A DNA stretch of 64,000 nt from Aplidium turbinatum (GCA_918807975.1 OU964919.1:15952001-16016000), one strand, 5' to 3'; counted from the stretch's first letter, positions 46,074 through 58,394 are shown. Notes: generated by a model from the sequence alone, not told the origin. Program-made: numbers and translations.

Positions 46074-48234
46074 AGGGGCTCCGGACACTTCCTGAGAGTG
46101 GGGGGTAATTTAAGCAGGGGCGGGAACGATGTTTTGACATCGACAGGGGTTTATTGGATTATCGCATCACATATATAATACTTCTGGGAGGTCGCCCACC
46201 AGACCCTCCTTCGCATTACTGAAAGCTTCAGTTTCTTATACAGCGTCTTAGGCTGCATGTTTCGCGCCAAAGGCGCAAAATTTTTGCCTTTCAGTACGAT
46301 TTAAAAGCGAAAAATTATTTCAACGAATCTGAAATCACGAGCAAAAGCTTTTTAACATTTGCCACATTTTTTGAGGTTTTGAGACAATTTTGACAGGAAG
46401 AGGGGACGTACGCAAAATCCCTCTCTGTAGCCTATTCTTCCTTGGCTCAAGTCCTTCAAATTTTGCACTTCAGACGCTAAAAGGTTAGATTTAAAAGGCC
46501 AAAAGCGTTAAGGTCAATGCTATAATCTCATCACATCACAATCCATCGTCGGTTTGTTCCCCACTAGTGGGGGTGGCCGAATCTATAAAACTTAATTTAC
46601 AATTACATGAATACAGCACGACAACCTGTTCCATAACATCCACAGTGAAATGAAACGTTTCAGCATCTAGGGTTAGGCCTACATTCATCTCAGAAAAAAA
46701 GAAGCTAAAATGCATTAACTTTTACAGAACTGAAAATAAGGAGACATCTTGATCGATACTATAGGAAGGCCTACCATCTGAGCCGTATAAAAAATAACAC
46801 TAAGCAAAAAATGACATAACACCCAGGTAATACCTTGTGCCGAAATTTCACAAAAACTACAAAGAAATAACATTATAAACGAACACCTCAACTCAAACAA
46901 AACTCTGTGTGCACTCTGCTTCTATTCTAAGCAGAACAGTCAGAAGTCGCCAAAGACTTTAAATCTTTTTGCATTGTTGAAAAAAAAATTCTTTGCAGAT
47001 TTCATCTACACTTAGTTCATCCAAATACACTTAATGGGCATGGCACATGGCAATGAAATTGAGTCTTGAAGCAGTCAATATGCTTTGGAGCCATGTTTTT
47101 AAGCGGCGTAGCGAGCTAAATGATCTTTCAGCTTCTGCAGAAGAAGGGCCATTGACCAATAGCAATTTTACAAGTTTTTCCACAATGGCATAAAACTCTT
47201 TGACAATAATAGGCCTAAATCCCATTAACTTGTTTCGAACATCGCACACATACTTGATCGGCCCAAATTTCTGATGGAAGTGGCTTAAATCTTGGCCCAA
47301 AATTTTCATGTCGAAGCCATATCGTTCCAACGCTGTAACAGCACTGCCGTTGACTGTGCCAGATACTACAACTTTAAGCATTTGGTGAGTTTTAATTTCT
47401 TCGCCATTGAAGCGGTGGGTGAGGCCTTGCACTATGCTGTCAATAGATGCATAGAACTACCTTCTGTAATGAGAAGCGAGGTCATGGCAAGCATTTTGCT
47501 CACAGCGCTTTCTTGAAATTTGGACTTTAGCTAAGCCTTAGCTATCTACTTGCTGCTGAAATTCCTTGTAGCCTAGCCTATATTCATAACTGCATAAATT
47601 GTTTTTCATTTCTAAGACTCTGGTAATTAACTTTTGAGCTTTCAACCAGCTCCATCATGTCGCTGCTGGTAGCTATAGGCTAAGACTTAATCTGCAACAC
47701 GCCAGTTATCTGTTTAAGTGGTTTGAATAAAACTTGACAAAACTGCAATGCAAAGTATGTGTTGCCTTGCAATAATTGGGAATAAAGGCCTAATGATTTT
47801 GCATTGATGAAATTTTGAAGTGTGTTTAGCAAGGCTTTGGCTTCGTAGTTTGACAACACTGAAATGGCCGGTACACGTGTCAGCCATCTTGTTTGGCACA
47901 AAGTGTGCAAGCCATGGTGGGATTCCTCCTGCAGGGCGATTTTGAACTTGCTAGCCTGATTTTGCAAACTACTTAGCTTCTGAACAATTCCCATAGCATT
48001 ATGCAGGTCTCTATTGCATATTTGCGTTGTCTTGCGAGTTGGAATTTTCAAGCAAACAACTAAAAAGTTGTGCAACAAAATAAAAAAATAAAATTATAAC
48101 ACAAAAGTAGAAAAAATATAAAAATTAAATTTTTATATTTACATTAGTGGGGGGTAATTTTGCATTAGTTACCCCCACTCCAATTGGTGGGGGGGGTAAT
48201 CACACCAGTGGCCACCCCTCTAACGGAGCCCATG
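46074..48234 (-). mobile_element. hAT element with ZMYM-type transposase remnant
   Basis: The ends (C)AGGGGCTCCGG and, in reverse complement, CATGGGCTCCG pair. CATAGCCC/CGTAGCCC (7 of 8) at 46066-46073 and 48235-48242 is the target duplication, inside the foldback copy 3 word GTACCGTAGCC. G-rich runs lie subterminally. Transposase pieces are on the minus strand (47031-48078). Confidence 0.75.
47031..48078 (-). pseudogene. ZMYM1-like hAT transposase remnant
   Basis: The upstream piece (47680-48078) reads KLSSLQNQASKFKIALQEES, HHGLHTLCQTRWLTRVPAIS: the region around the TRW motif that follows the catalytic core in ZMYM1-type proteins. The downstream piece (47031-47432) ends PSSAEAERSFSSLRRLKTWL, then SILTASRLNFIAMCHAH, the dimerisation region. 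The middle is deleted or frame-broken and no N-terminus is present. It may once have mobilised elements with similar ends such as 4014-5227. Confidence 0.7.
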
Positions 48235-48440
48235 CGTAGCCCAATTATCATTGCCGCTTTTACATCGTTTTAACGACGCTAAACGTTAAAATAAGACCCT
48301 AACCTCTAACCCCAAGCCTAACACCTTACCTCAAACTCTAACTCCTAACCTCTAACCCCAACCCCTAACCCTAAAACGGCAATGATAATTAGGCTACGGT
48401 ACCCAATAATTTTAAAAAAAAATAAAAAAAATCGCCTTGA

Positions 48441-49799
48441 GCATTGACAACAAGCAAGCAACAACAGGACTTCAAAAATCCACTTCATATCACAGAAAAG
48501 CAAACAAAACAAAATTTACTAGTTAGCAAATTAAACAATATAATTTGCAAGAACTTGCTAAAAATCCCCAAAAAATCCCTAGATTTGTCCCTAAAAGGGA
48601 CTAAAAGTTCCAATTTGGAACGAATAACTAAATCCCTAAAAGTGAGAGCACTGATGCCTGATTGCCTGGGCTGGGCATTTAAGAAAAGTGCTGCCCAGTG
48701 CTTCCCGAAAAAAATTTCCGATGGTGATTTTCGATTTTCCGATACAACACAGGCACTTGTCCTCAATGCCGCCATTCTTATAAAACTTCATGAAACTAAA
48801 GTTCTTTCGTAAACTTGTCATACTCTTTGGCTTGTTTACATACTTTAAGAATCAAGGCAAGTAGCCTACACAAAATAGCCTACAACTTTTTTATCAACCT
48901 AACACATTGACTAAAAACATTTTTTCTAGGCTCCTTTAAATTTATTCTGCAACAGTGAAACAAACGGAACAAAGATTAATAACAATGGGGTTGTGCGATC
49001 CACTCGGTGGCGCTACAACTGGGTCCTAGCAACACGCTCGCAGTGATTGCTTCAAGCTTTAGCACGCTTTGCGTAACGCGCGTACAGCTGATATGGGTGG
49101 GATGGGAGTGCAGTTTTGTGTTGATGTGAGGGTAAGAAGGTGCATATTACAAAGCTTGATACATTTTAGGCTTGATTTAACGTTGCTGTGGCTATAAAAG
49201 CAAATAAGTAAACAGGCGTTTTCAAACACATTGAATGACAACACATTGCTTGAAAGCAAACAGTGTGCCATCACTTTCAAACCAACACTTGCTACCTCAG
49301 GAAGAGGAGCGCGTTTGAAACGAAGATTAGAAAAGCTTTGTAACATTGAAGATTGGCAGCATGAAGAAGAGGTTGTTGATCATGCTGAATGTACAACCAT
49401 AGATATCTTAAATATAGATATGCAACTCAGCAATCGTGGAATTATCGTCACGCTCGACTGACTTTATGGACACAATCAACAATCAAGGTTGCCAGCTTGG
49501 CTAGCGTATCTATGGTAGGCTATTATTGTACGGTTTGGGCTTGGCGAGTGGTGGCTTTTGAGCTCCTTTGGAATATTTTTGATGGCGTATATTTCAAGTT
49601 TTTACAGAATAGCCTACTATGAAAAATCAAGACAATAATCTTTCTTCACGTAGGTTATGCAACTTCTGTTTCATGATCGTTGGAAATATCATTTAAGCTT
49701 ATTTTCAGTGACTCATTATAGCTTGTTGTAGGCAGTTCACAAACCTGAGATAGAGGGGCGCCGGAACGATTTTAGGGTGAGATATACGGTAGCGATAAT
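48441..49799. other. non-coding stretch
   Basis: Open frames here (for example 48444-48812 and 49231-49461) show no domain I recognise. No ends paired. Confidence 0.45.
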
Positions 49800-50231
49800 T
49801 GTCAAACATTTTCAGGGGTTTTCGAGGATTTTCAGGGGTTGTCAGGCATTGTAGAGTAGCTACTTTCAGGCATTGTTGGGAATTTCCAGGCATTGTCGAT
49901 CAATATCAGTGGTTGACGGGTTTGGTAGTCATTATGGAACATTTTCAAGCATTGTCGAACATTTTCAGGAATTGTCGAACATTTTCAGGGGTTGTCGAGC
50001 ATTTTCAGGGGTTGTCAGGCATTGTAGAGTAGCTACTTTCAGGCATTGTCGGTAATTTCAAGGCATTGTCTAGGATTTCCAGGCATTGTCGATCAATATC
50101 AATGGTTGACAGGCTTGTCAACCATTATCAGTCATTGTCGGAAATTTTCAAGAATTGTCGAATATTTTTAGGTGTCAGGGGCTCTCAGGCATTATAAAGT
50201 ACTTTAGATTCTTTCTGGCAGGCATTGTCGG

Positions 50232-50696
50232 CAGTGGCGTAGTTAGGGAATGTGCCGCCCGAGGTGGATTCAGATTTTGCCGCCCCTTCAAAAAAAAGCA
50301 TGTGAAAACAGGCCCGGATTTAGGGGGGGCAGAGGGTGCAGGTACCCCGGAACCCCCGACTTTTAAAGGGCCCCCCTACGTGAAAAAAATGTGATTTTTT
50401 TTACTATTAGCTTTTGTGGTTTCAGCAAAATGCTGTGCAGTGCTGGATTGATGCTACTGTAGACGTCGAGGGGGTGTTTCGCGCCGTAGGCGAATTTTTT
50501 TGCACGGGGGCCCCTGATCTAAAAGTGCCCGGGGCCCCCATTAGCTAAATCCGGCCCTGTGTGAAAATGAAATGCGTTTTTTATCAGATTATAATCAAAA
50601 TCAAAAATCGTAGTCTGAAAGTGCCGCCCCCAGACGTGCCGCCCGGGGCGGTCCTCCCCTTCTTCCCCCCCCTAGCTACGCCACTGATTGTCGGAC
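50232..50696. mobile_element. hAT MITE, CAGTGGCGTAG family, inserted in the minisatellite
   Basis: The ends CAGTGGCGTAGTTAGGG and the complement CAGTGGCGTAGCTAGG pair. ATTGTCGG at 50224-50231 and 50697-50704 is an exact 8-bp duplication of satellite sequence. GCCGCCC motifs are subterminal on both sides. It contains the element 50309-50559. Confidence 0.9.
50309..50559. mobile_element. hAT MITE, CAGGCCCGGATTTAG family, nested
   Basis: The ends CAGGCCCGGATTTAG and the complement CAGGGCCGGATTTAG pair. Exact 8-bp copies of TGTGAAAA lie at 50301-50308 and 50560-50567. It is 251 bp long with G/C-run subterminal parts, related to 17035-17313. Confidence 0.9.
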
Positions 50697-52422
50697 ATCT
50701 TCAGGCATTGTCTAGGATTTTCAGGCATTGTCGAACATATTCAGTGGTTGATAGGTTTGTTTGGCGTTGTCGAACGTTTTCTTGGGTTGTCGATCATTAC
50801 CAGGTTTTGACAGGTTTGTCAGGCATTGTCGATACTTATGATAGCCAGGTCATTTAAACGCTGCTGTGTTTGTGTATACCGTAAATACGTTTACAACCTA
50901 CGCAAAATAGAAAGGGATCATTCTGCTGCGCATGCAAAGCTGGGAATAAAAATGCATGAAAATGTTCGACAATGCCTGACAAACGTGTCAAAAACCAATA
51001 ATGATCGACAATGCCTGGAAATCTTAGACAATGCTAGGAAATGCCCAACAATGCCTGAAAGTAGCTTAATTTAGAATGCCTGACTACCCCTGAAAATGCT
51101 GGACAACCCCCGAAAATGTTCGACAATGCCTGACAAACCCGTCAACCACTAATAATGATCAACAATGCCTGGAAATTCCCAACAATGCCTGAAAGTAGCT
51201 ACTCTACAATGCCTGACAACCCCTGAAAATGCTCGACAATCCCTGAAAATGTTCGACAATGCCTGAAAATGTTCCATAATGACTACCAAACCTGTCAAAC
51301 ACTGATATTGATCGACAATGACTGCAAATCCTAGATAATGCCTAGAAATTCCCAACAATGCCTGAAAGTAGCTACTCTACAATGCCTGACAACCCCTGAA
51401 AATGCTCGACAATTCCTGAACATGTTCGACAATGCCTGAAAATGTTCCATAATGACTACCAAACCTGTCAAACACTGATATTGATCGACAATGCCTGGAA
51501 ATCCTAGACAATGCCTGGAAATTCCCAACAATGCCTGAAAGTAGCTACTCTACAATGCCTGACAACCCCTGAAAATGCTCGACAACCCCTGAGTATGTTC
51601 GATAATGCCTGAAAATGTTCGACAATGCCTCACAAGCCTGTCAACCACTGATAATGATCGACAATGCCTGGAAATCTTACACAATGCCTAGAAATTCCCA
51701 ACAATGCCTGAAAGTAGTTAGCCTACTCTACAATACCTGAAACCCCTGAAAATGTTCGACAACTCCTGAAAATGCTCCACAACCCCCCAAAAAGCCGACA
51801 GTGCCCGACAATGCCTGACAATGCCCGACAATGCCTACAATGCCTGACAAAGGGTATTTTGAGGTACCCTCTGTGACTGTGATTTGTTTTCAATCGCCAG
51901 AATCTCCATAAAGCAGTCCATGCGGAACGAGAATGTGACGTCATCACAAGCAATCCATACGTCAACTTGAAAACGAAGAAAGTTTTATTTAAACAAAAAC
52001 CAAAAAAATATATTAAAAATAAAGTTGTTTTGCTGTGCCAAGTTTGAAGTCAATGCATACAGCCATAGCTACGCTGTTAGCCTTCAAACATCGTTACGCA
52101 CCACTGAGTTGCCTATCTATATGTAAGATATCTATGGTACAACGGAACCTCATTGCAAGAGAAGGAAAGCGACTTCAGTTGCAATTCAGTGCAGCCTGGA
52201 CAGCAACGACAATAGCGGAGGAAGCGCTTCAACTGGAATGAGAATTGAACATTACAATGAAAATAAGCAAGTCATAAACTACTACACTGGTTTCGATGAT
52301 TATGATAACTTTATGTTATTCTTGCGTTGCTTGGGGCCAGCTGCATATGACTTGAACTATACCAGCAGCAAACTTGACCCACCAAACCAGCTCTTTCTTA
52401 CTCTAATGAAGCTAAGACAATC

Positions 52423-52930
52423 TTTGGCGTATGGGTTGTAGGTGGTCGAATAGTGTACGCTAAGCACTACCGACATGCGACTCCTAGCTCAGAAAGGGCG
52501 ATGTTCTAACCTTATCTCTTCTAGAGTGCACTGTCTATTAATACCACACTAAAGTAAGCATTGTAGAAGTAGTATAATAATTCAAAGTAAACACAAAACA
52601 TTAATTAACAATGGTAGAAGATAATACAAATTAACGTCACCAGGGCAGACCAGGTTACACACACAGTAATATTACTTAATAGAATAAATGTCCTTAATCA
52701 ATAGTCCGGGTTCAACCTTGTAGCCATGTTCCGATTTCCGAATGTCATTTCTTTATTGTCTTTTGTGCATCGCTTTCCTTCACTTCAATTTACGTCCGAT
52801 CGCTGAGTTGTTGTTTTCAAAAAGTCCCTGTTTTTTATTCATCCGCGGCGCGAGCCACGTTCCAGCCTTGGCGACCTCTAGCGGACAGAACTATTCAGAC
52901 GCAGGCAGAATTGTAAAGGGGAACGCCACA
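52423..52930 (-). repeat. Gypsy 3' LTR
   Basis: Same 508-bp sequence as 62500-63007 at a constant offset of 10077. On the minus strand it starts TGTGGCGTTCC and ends ATACGCCAAA. AATC (52419-52422) flanks it. Confidence 0.9.
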
Positions 52931-54143
52931 TCACTTGGCGCCAGATGATTAGATCATGAGTTGATGAAATGATCAAACATCGACATGCTTCTTGGCGTGA
53001 CTTCTCGATGGAGATGCTGGTGTCTCGGGACTGATGCGTTTGCAGAAATCTTTATAACAGTCTTGTTTGTAGCACTAGTTTTCTTTCAAATTATGCGGCC
53101 AAAACTATGTGTTGTCGGTTGATCATTAAACGTGCACAAGATAGGTAAACAAATGCAATTATCGACGGGGTTGCTGCCCAAGTCTACCCTGGTAATGACG
53201 TTGTAGTTAACTTCGAATGGTTCAAACATAAAACAATGACTTATCATACAATAATAACAATGATGCTCACAAACTTACTCAAAACATAACAGCATGACGG
53301 CTGCTGGGTTAACAATCACTGCGGTTGCTTAGAGTGAAAACTACTCCAACACAGAAGTGTTGCGAACATACAAAAAAATAAACGAATCAACTGCTACAAC
53401 ATGATGCGTGACAGTGTGTGTTCCATGTCAATGAAATGTAGTATGTGTACAATGATTAGGTAATTGTACGTGCGAATAGACAAAAGAAAAACAAGGCAAG
53501 ATTCTGTCAAGATGAGGTTACTCAGTCAAGATACTTCTGGATGAACGGTTCTCAAACAATCGTCAAAATGGAGTATGGCTTGTATACGAAAAAAAATGGA
53601 AGAAAACAATGTGGAAGGGAGAACTTGATGCCTATTGAGGATCTTATTACTCTCCAAACGTCGAATGGTACTCCGGATGTACCAAACAACACCACAGACA
53701 TGCAGAGTGGTACAATTATGCTCAAGTACATGAGTGAGTACAACAGAGGACATAATGATATCATCACTACGAATGGTTGAATGCATTGTGTGCACCGTTA
53801 AAGGGTTTAGGAAAGTTACATGCTTGACTTATAGCCCACAGACAGATGTCATGGCTGGGTTGGCCACAACCTTCTGCAAAGAAAACTAGAAATAACATGC
53901 AGCTATCATACACAAAGTGTATATAAAACAAGTGAACTGTGTATGCAGTCCTGTTATATACAACACATGTTGAGTCTTTAGAGAATTGGTCATCCAGAAT
54001 AAATACCTGCTGAAAGAGAATCTACAACTGCCTGAAAAGAAAAGAGCTGATATATTTCCTCGCACTGGTCCTAATCTAGTTCCTACTACAAGCAAAGAAA
54101 CTATGGTATGTAAATGTAAGAACATACAGTGAGAGGACAGACT
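52931..54143. other. Gypsy internal 3' region without recognised coding
   Basis: Between the integrase part and the 3' LTR. Short open frames occur on both strands but none resembles a known protein, and no envelope-like ORF is evident. Confidence 0.5.
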
Positions 54144-54730
54144 TTACACTTGCACATAATCATTGAGGTGTGCAGGAAGAGTTACATTACGACCACACCT
54201 CGTGCGACGAACAGTAGTTGCGGTCGGTGTCACTGAAGTCAGAGGCGGTGAAGATTTAGGTGTAGGCTGATTGTTCAGCTCTGGCATATGTGCAGCTTTT
54301 AAGCGATCAATGGATACAGTTTTCCTATTGTCTTTAATGTCTAAAGTAAAATATTTTTCATTTCTAGAGATCACCCGGTAAGGACCTGTGTAACGTGATT
54401 GCAGAGGAAATGCAGTTGCATCTCTTCTAATCCACACATACTCACATGACATCAGCTCTGGGTCAATATGGCTTTTGTGCTGTGGGTGAGGTCGAGTTGG
54501 TGAAGGCTGAATGTCTTTGAAATGATTTTTCAGTGTCTTTACAAACTCATGCTGAGGAACAGCAGCAGCAGTTCCTTCAACCTGAAAATCTCCTGGCATG
54601 GCCACGGAGGCACCATAAAGAAGCTCTGCTGGAGAACATTTCAACTCTTGTTTGACTGTATTGCGCATAGAGAGTAGCACAAGGGGTAGATTATGGTACC
54701 AATCACCTGGGTTGTTACAACTACGTAGAG
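54144..54730 (-). mobile_element. Gypsy integrase C-terminal part
   Basis: The part after the hAT insertion in transcription order: the end of the integrase core and its C-terminal region, ending shortly before the 3' internal region. It belongs to the Gypsy element 52423-63007. Confidence 0.8.
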
Positions 54731-55199
54731 CAGTGGTCTCCAACCTGTGGGTCGCGACCCCAAGTGGGGTCGCCTTAACTTTTCCTGGGGTCGCCATAAC
54801 TCACCATATTCGATTTATTACACTTTCAATTTATTATCGAAAAAAAGACTGATCCTTTTTTGTTCTAGTTCGCAACCTTTGCCTGTGTTTTGGAGTACAG
54901 CTTGCTACCTCGTGTCACAAATAAACCATTGTGGTGCAATAATCAAAAGCCGAATAGTTGCGACAAGGAGGCGCAACACTTCACCTTTGTAAGGTAAAAG
55001 TTTTGTTTAGTAGAACAGAGCAAAAGCATTCACGATGCTAGCTTTGACTAGCTTTTTATTATTCAAGGTGACTCCAAAACGAGCGAATAGTTATTTATGC
55101 AGGTATAGTGTGCAGACATTTCACCGGCTGTTTACGGTTTGCTTTGCAGCTAGTAATGGTAATTTCTAGCTAGTAAGTATAGCTAAATATTATACAAAA

Positions 55200-56978
55200 A
55201 TGGCAGCAAAAAATTCCAGAAAAAGATCATATGACGAGGCTTTTTTAAAACTTGGTTTCACTGAATTTAATGGCAAACTAAAGTGTGTAATCTGTCTAAA
55301 AGTTCTAGCAGAAGAATCGATGAAAAAAAATAAACTTAAACGTCATTTAGAAAAAAATCATCCAGGCTGCGTGGATAAACCATCTGAGTTTTTTTAACGT
55401 AAATTGCAATCTCTTGCATCACAAGCAAGTGTGATGAAAGCATTTACTGCAGTAAATAAAGCTGCTGTTTATTCTTCGTATGTCGCCTCTTATCAGATTG
55501 CAAAGCAAAAGAAAGCCCATACAATTGGAGAAAATTTGCTGATGCCAGTAATGAAGAAAGTTGTGAAAATCATGATTGGAGAAAAAGAGAGCAAAAAATT
55601 GGATTCAATTTCACTATCAGCTACATCAGTAAAACGTAGGATTGAAGATATGTCCAATGACGTTCTTGATCAAATTGTAATTCAAGTAAATGCTTCTCCA
55701 TGGTATGCAATTCAATTAGATGAGTCCACCGATGTTGCCGGCCTGCCTCAACTTTCTGTATTTATTCGATATATCAACGGAGAAGAAGTATTAGAAGAGC
55801 TTCTGTTTTGCAAATCACTGCAGTTGCATACTAGAGGTGAAGATATATTCAAAAGTCTTGATAAATTCTTTAACGATAATTCTATATCCTGGGGAAAATG
55901 TGCTGGAATATGTACCGATGGTGCGGCAGCATGTACTGGCATAAATTCCGGAGTGGTAAAAAGAATTCAGGACAAAGCACCAAAAGCAAAATGGACACAT
56001 TGTTTTTTGCACAGACAAGCACTCGTCGCCAAAAATTTATCTGAGGAACTGCATGATACTTTGAATTCTGTGACAAAGTGTGTAAATTACATTAAAGCGA
56101 GGCCACTCAACCAGCGTTTATTTTCCTGTTTGTGTGATGAGATGGGTGCTGATCACACAGGATTGCTATTGCATACAGAAGTGCGTTGGTTGTCACGTGG
56201 TCGAGTACTCAAGCGAGTTTATGAACTGCGAAAAGAAATTGTTATTTTTCTAAACAAACAGGATCATTTGGCCTTGGCTAAACAGTTTGGTCAGGAAAAG
56301 TTCATTGCAAACGTGGCTTACTTAGCCGACATATTTGATTTGCTGAACTGTTTGAATCAATCCATGCAAGGTTCTGGCTTTACGATTATTGATCACACTG
56401 CTAAAATTACCGCTTTCTACAAAAAACTTATCCTGTGGCAAAGTTATGTGAAGCGAAATGAGTTTGACATGTTTCAAGAACTTCAACAATACATTGTCGA
56501 CAGAGATGTGTCTATGCAAAATACCATACTTGGACACCTTCAGCAGCTTAGCAAAAAGTTTGAGCACTACTATGGCAACATCCTGACGCCGTCCAAAGAA
56601 CAAGACTGGATAATAGATCCTTTTTCTGTCATAGACTTGCAGGAACTGCCCCTCCGTGTTGCTGAAGAATTTACAGAAATGACAGCTGATGCGGCAAACC
56701 GTATTTCTTTTAACTCGTTTAAAGCAAAACATCCAAAGGTCTCAGCAAATATTTACTTTTGGGTGTCAATGCACTCAACGTACCCGACTATGTCAAATTT
56801 TGTTATTCAACTACTTATCCCGTTTTCAACCACATGGTTGTGTGAAGCCGGATTCAGCGCAATGAGTATTTTAAAAACGAAACATCGTAATCGATTGGAA
56901 GTAGAGCATGACATGCGGTTAAGCTTATGCAAAGTCAAGCCGCGGTTTCAAAAACTCGTGGACAGTATGCAGCAGTAG
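55200..56978 (+). pseudogene. ZBED5-type hAT transposase, one internal stop and an altered C-terminus
   Basis: Beginning at ATG 55200 the same frame runs to 56978 (593 codons including stops) with a single internal TAA at 55395-55397, after CVDKPSEFF. The N-terminus has a BED-like finger (CVICLKVLAEESMKKNKLKR then HLEKNH). The catalytic RNase H-like region has QLDESTDVAGLPQLSVFIRY (first Asp) and GICTDGAAAC (second Asp), followed by HCFLHRQALVAKNL and EVRWLSRGRVLKRVYELR. The hAT dimerisation end reads WLCEAGFSAMSILKTKHRNR. The element inserted at 56973 supplies the present stop (CAG TAG). Across that insertion the original frame resumes at 58624 with AQPSH and a stop, as in ZBED5-like relatives. 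The TAA lies where relatives keep a Gln or Lys, so it is probably one substitution. Unless the TAA is read through, no full-length protein is made. Confidence 0.9.
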
Positions 56979-57193
56979 CGCACCCAGAAAAAAATTTAGG
57001 GGGGGGCTAATTCAGAAATGTCGGCCGAGTGATTTGCGACAATAGTGACAGTAGGCCAATGCCCATCCCTTTGACTAATATTTAAAGGCACTCACGGTCC
57101 ACAACCCACAGGCAGTAGCGCACCCAGAAAAAAATGTAGGGGGGGAGCTAATTCAAAAATGTCGGCCGAGTAACAGTTATTATAGGCCAATGC

Positions 57194-57352
57194 CAGTGGC
57201 CTAGCCAGGAATTTTGAAAGGGGGGGGGTTAACGGTCGGCGGGCAAAGCCAGACGGCGTGTTCGCCTAAAACAGGGGTCACCAAACTTTTTTCTCTTTTC
57301 ACCAAACTTTTTTCTCACCAAACTCCCAAACCCCCCCTTGGCTACGCCACCG
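57194..57352. mobile_element. 159-bp hAT MITE nested two levels deeper
   Basis: The ends CAGTGGCCTAGCCAGG and the complement CGGTGGCGTAGCCAAGG pair. GCCAATGC at 57186-57193 and 57353-57360 is an exact 8-bp duplication. Inside is a piece of another hAT end, CAGGGGTCACCAAACTTTTT (57274-57293), followed by two partial repeats of CACCAAACTTTTTTCTC. Confidence 0.85.
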
Positions 57353-58027
57353 GCCAATGCCCATTCCTTTGATTAATATTTAAAGGCACTCACATGCATG
57401 CTACTATAGCACCATCAGCATCCTCATCCCTACGTCTACTCTCGCAATCGTCTATAGATCTCGATTTTTTTTGTTATGTATGACAAAATAGAATTAGCTT
57501 TTTGTTTGCCAACACAAGTAAGTGCAAAAACAACAACCAGCACGAAAACAGCTTGAAACAAAACACTAATTTTGTAAACAGTAAATTTGATCTGGACGTT
57601 TTTCCTACTTACAAAACATTCAAAATTAGTTCGTATTTTCAACTAAAGTCCCAGGCGCCTTCGTCTCTCTGCTCAAGTGTCGTACACAGTTTTACATGTC
57701 CGTGTGATTCGGCATTGACGTATGGTACATTGGTATGTCCACCAGACATTTGACCACGTGAGTACGGGAGCATCTGAACTTTAGGGAGTTAAAGAAAAGT
57801 ACCATCAAAGACCATATCATGGAGCGTTCTCTTTGCACAGATCGAAAATTCTCTGCTGACTCATTTAAAATTTACACAAAGGCAAATCCCAATTTGATAC
57901 CAAATTTCAGAAAGCAGTGTTAATCAAACGCTACAACCCAAATTTAAACAAACAATTATTTGCTGGAGCTGCATCCATTCTCCTCAACATTTACTTGATG
58001 TATCACGTTCCCTGTGGTGCAAAATTT

Positions 58028-58294
58028 GGTGCACGGTCGTTTGGTCGACAGACATTTGGTCGACAGGACGTTTGGTCGACAGGACGTTTGGTCGACAGGA
58101 CGTTAGGTCGACAGAACGATTCATTTTTGGGTTAGGGTTAGGGTTAGAGTCAGGGTTAGATTAGGGTTATGGTTAGTTAACTAACCCTAACCCTAAAATA
58201 AATCGTTCTGTCGACCTAACGTCCTGTCGACCAAACGTCCTGTCGACCAAATGTCTGTCGACCAAACGTCCTGTCGACCAAATGACCGGGTACC
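58028..58294. mobile_element. foldback-like element with telomeric core, second family
   Basis: The left arm has five units of about 16 bp (TTTGGTCGACAGGACG), and the right arm has the inverse. The core is TTAGGGTTAGGGTTAG on the left and CTAACCCTAACCC on the right, a palindromic telomere repeat joined at GTTAACTAAC. CAAAATTT at 58020-58027 and 58295-58302 is an exact 8-bp duplication. The outermost 24 bases of the arms match at 21 positions (GGTGCACGGTC.. and GGTACCCGGTC..). Confidence 0.9.
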
Positions 58295-58394
58295 CAAAAT
58301 TTTTGGTAGTTATTTACGTAGTTGCCTTTTCCTAATGTAATTTTACTTTCAAGAAGTTGAAACTCATTGCATTTTTATAAATATTTTCAGGTTC

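Larger units (their letters stand above)
45939..48440. mobile_element. foldback-like element copy 3, interrupted by a hAT element
   Basis: The left end GGTCTGCTACCGTACTATTCGG is followed by variant units TTCGGCGAGTCC and by GGGTACCGTA. The 2.16-kb hAT element follows, and then CGTAGCCCAATTATCATTGCC resumes. After a short CCCTAACC-type core (about 48296-48372) comes the inverted word GGCTACGGTACCC. The right tandem arm is missing, so this copy is truncated. Confidence 0.7.
49800..51850. repeat. minisatellite in two opposed arrays with 173-bp higher-order period
   Basis: The basic unit is about 19 bases (CAGGCATTGTCGAACATTTT and variants). The plus-oriented arm covers 49800-50231 and 50697-50850, and the minus-oriented arm covers about 50950-51850. 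A distinctive variant containing GTAGAGTAGCTAC recurs at 49851 and 50024 in the left arm, and its complement at 51195, 51368, 51541 and 51714 in the right arm. The spacing is 173 bases each time. The centre (about 50851-50949) is unique sequence. The left arm is interrupted by hAT elements. Confidence 0.85.

Noticed and set aside
49800-51850. Possible CRISPR array
   Set aside because: Units are contiguous, variable and have no unique spacers, the two arms are in opposite orientation, and the context is eukaryotic.
52742-52948. Duplicate ORF with the copy at 62819-63031
   Set aside because: Both lie inside the Gypsy LTRs; the match only reflects LTR identity.
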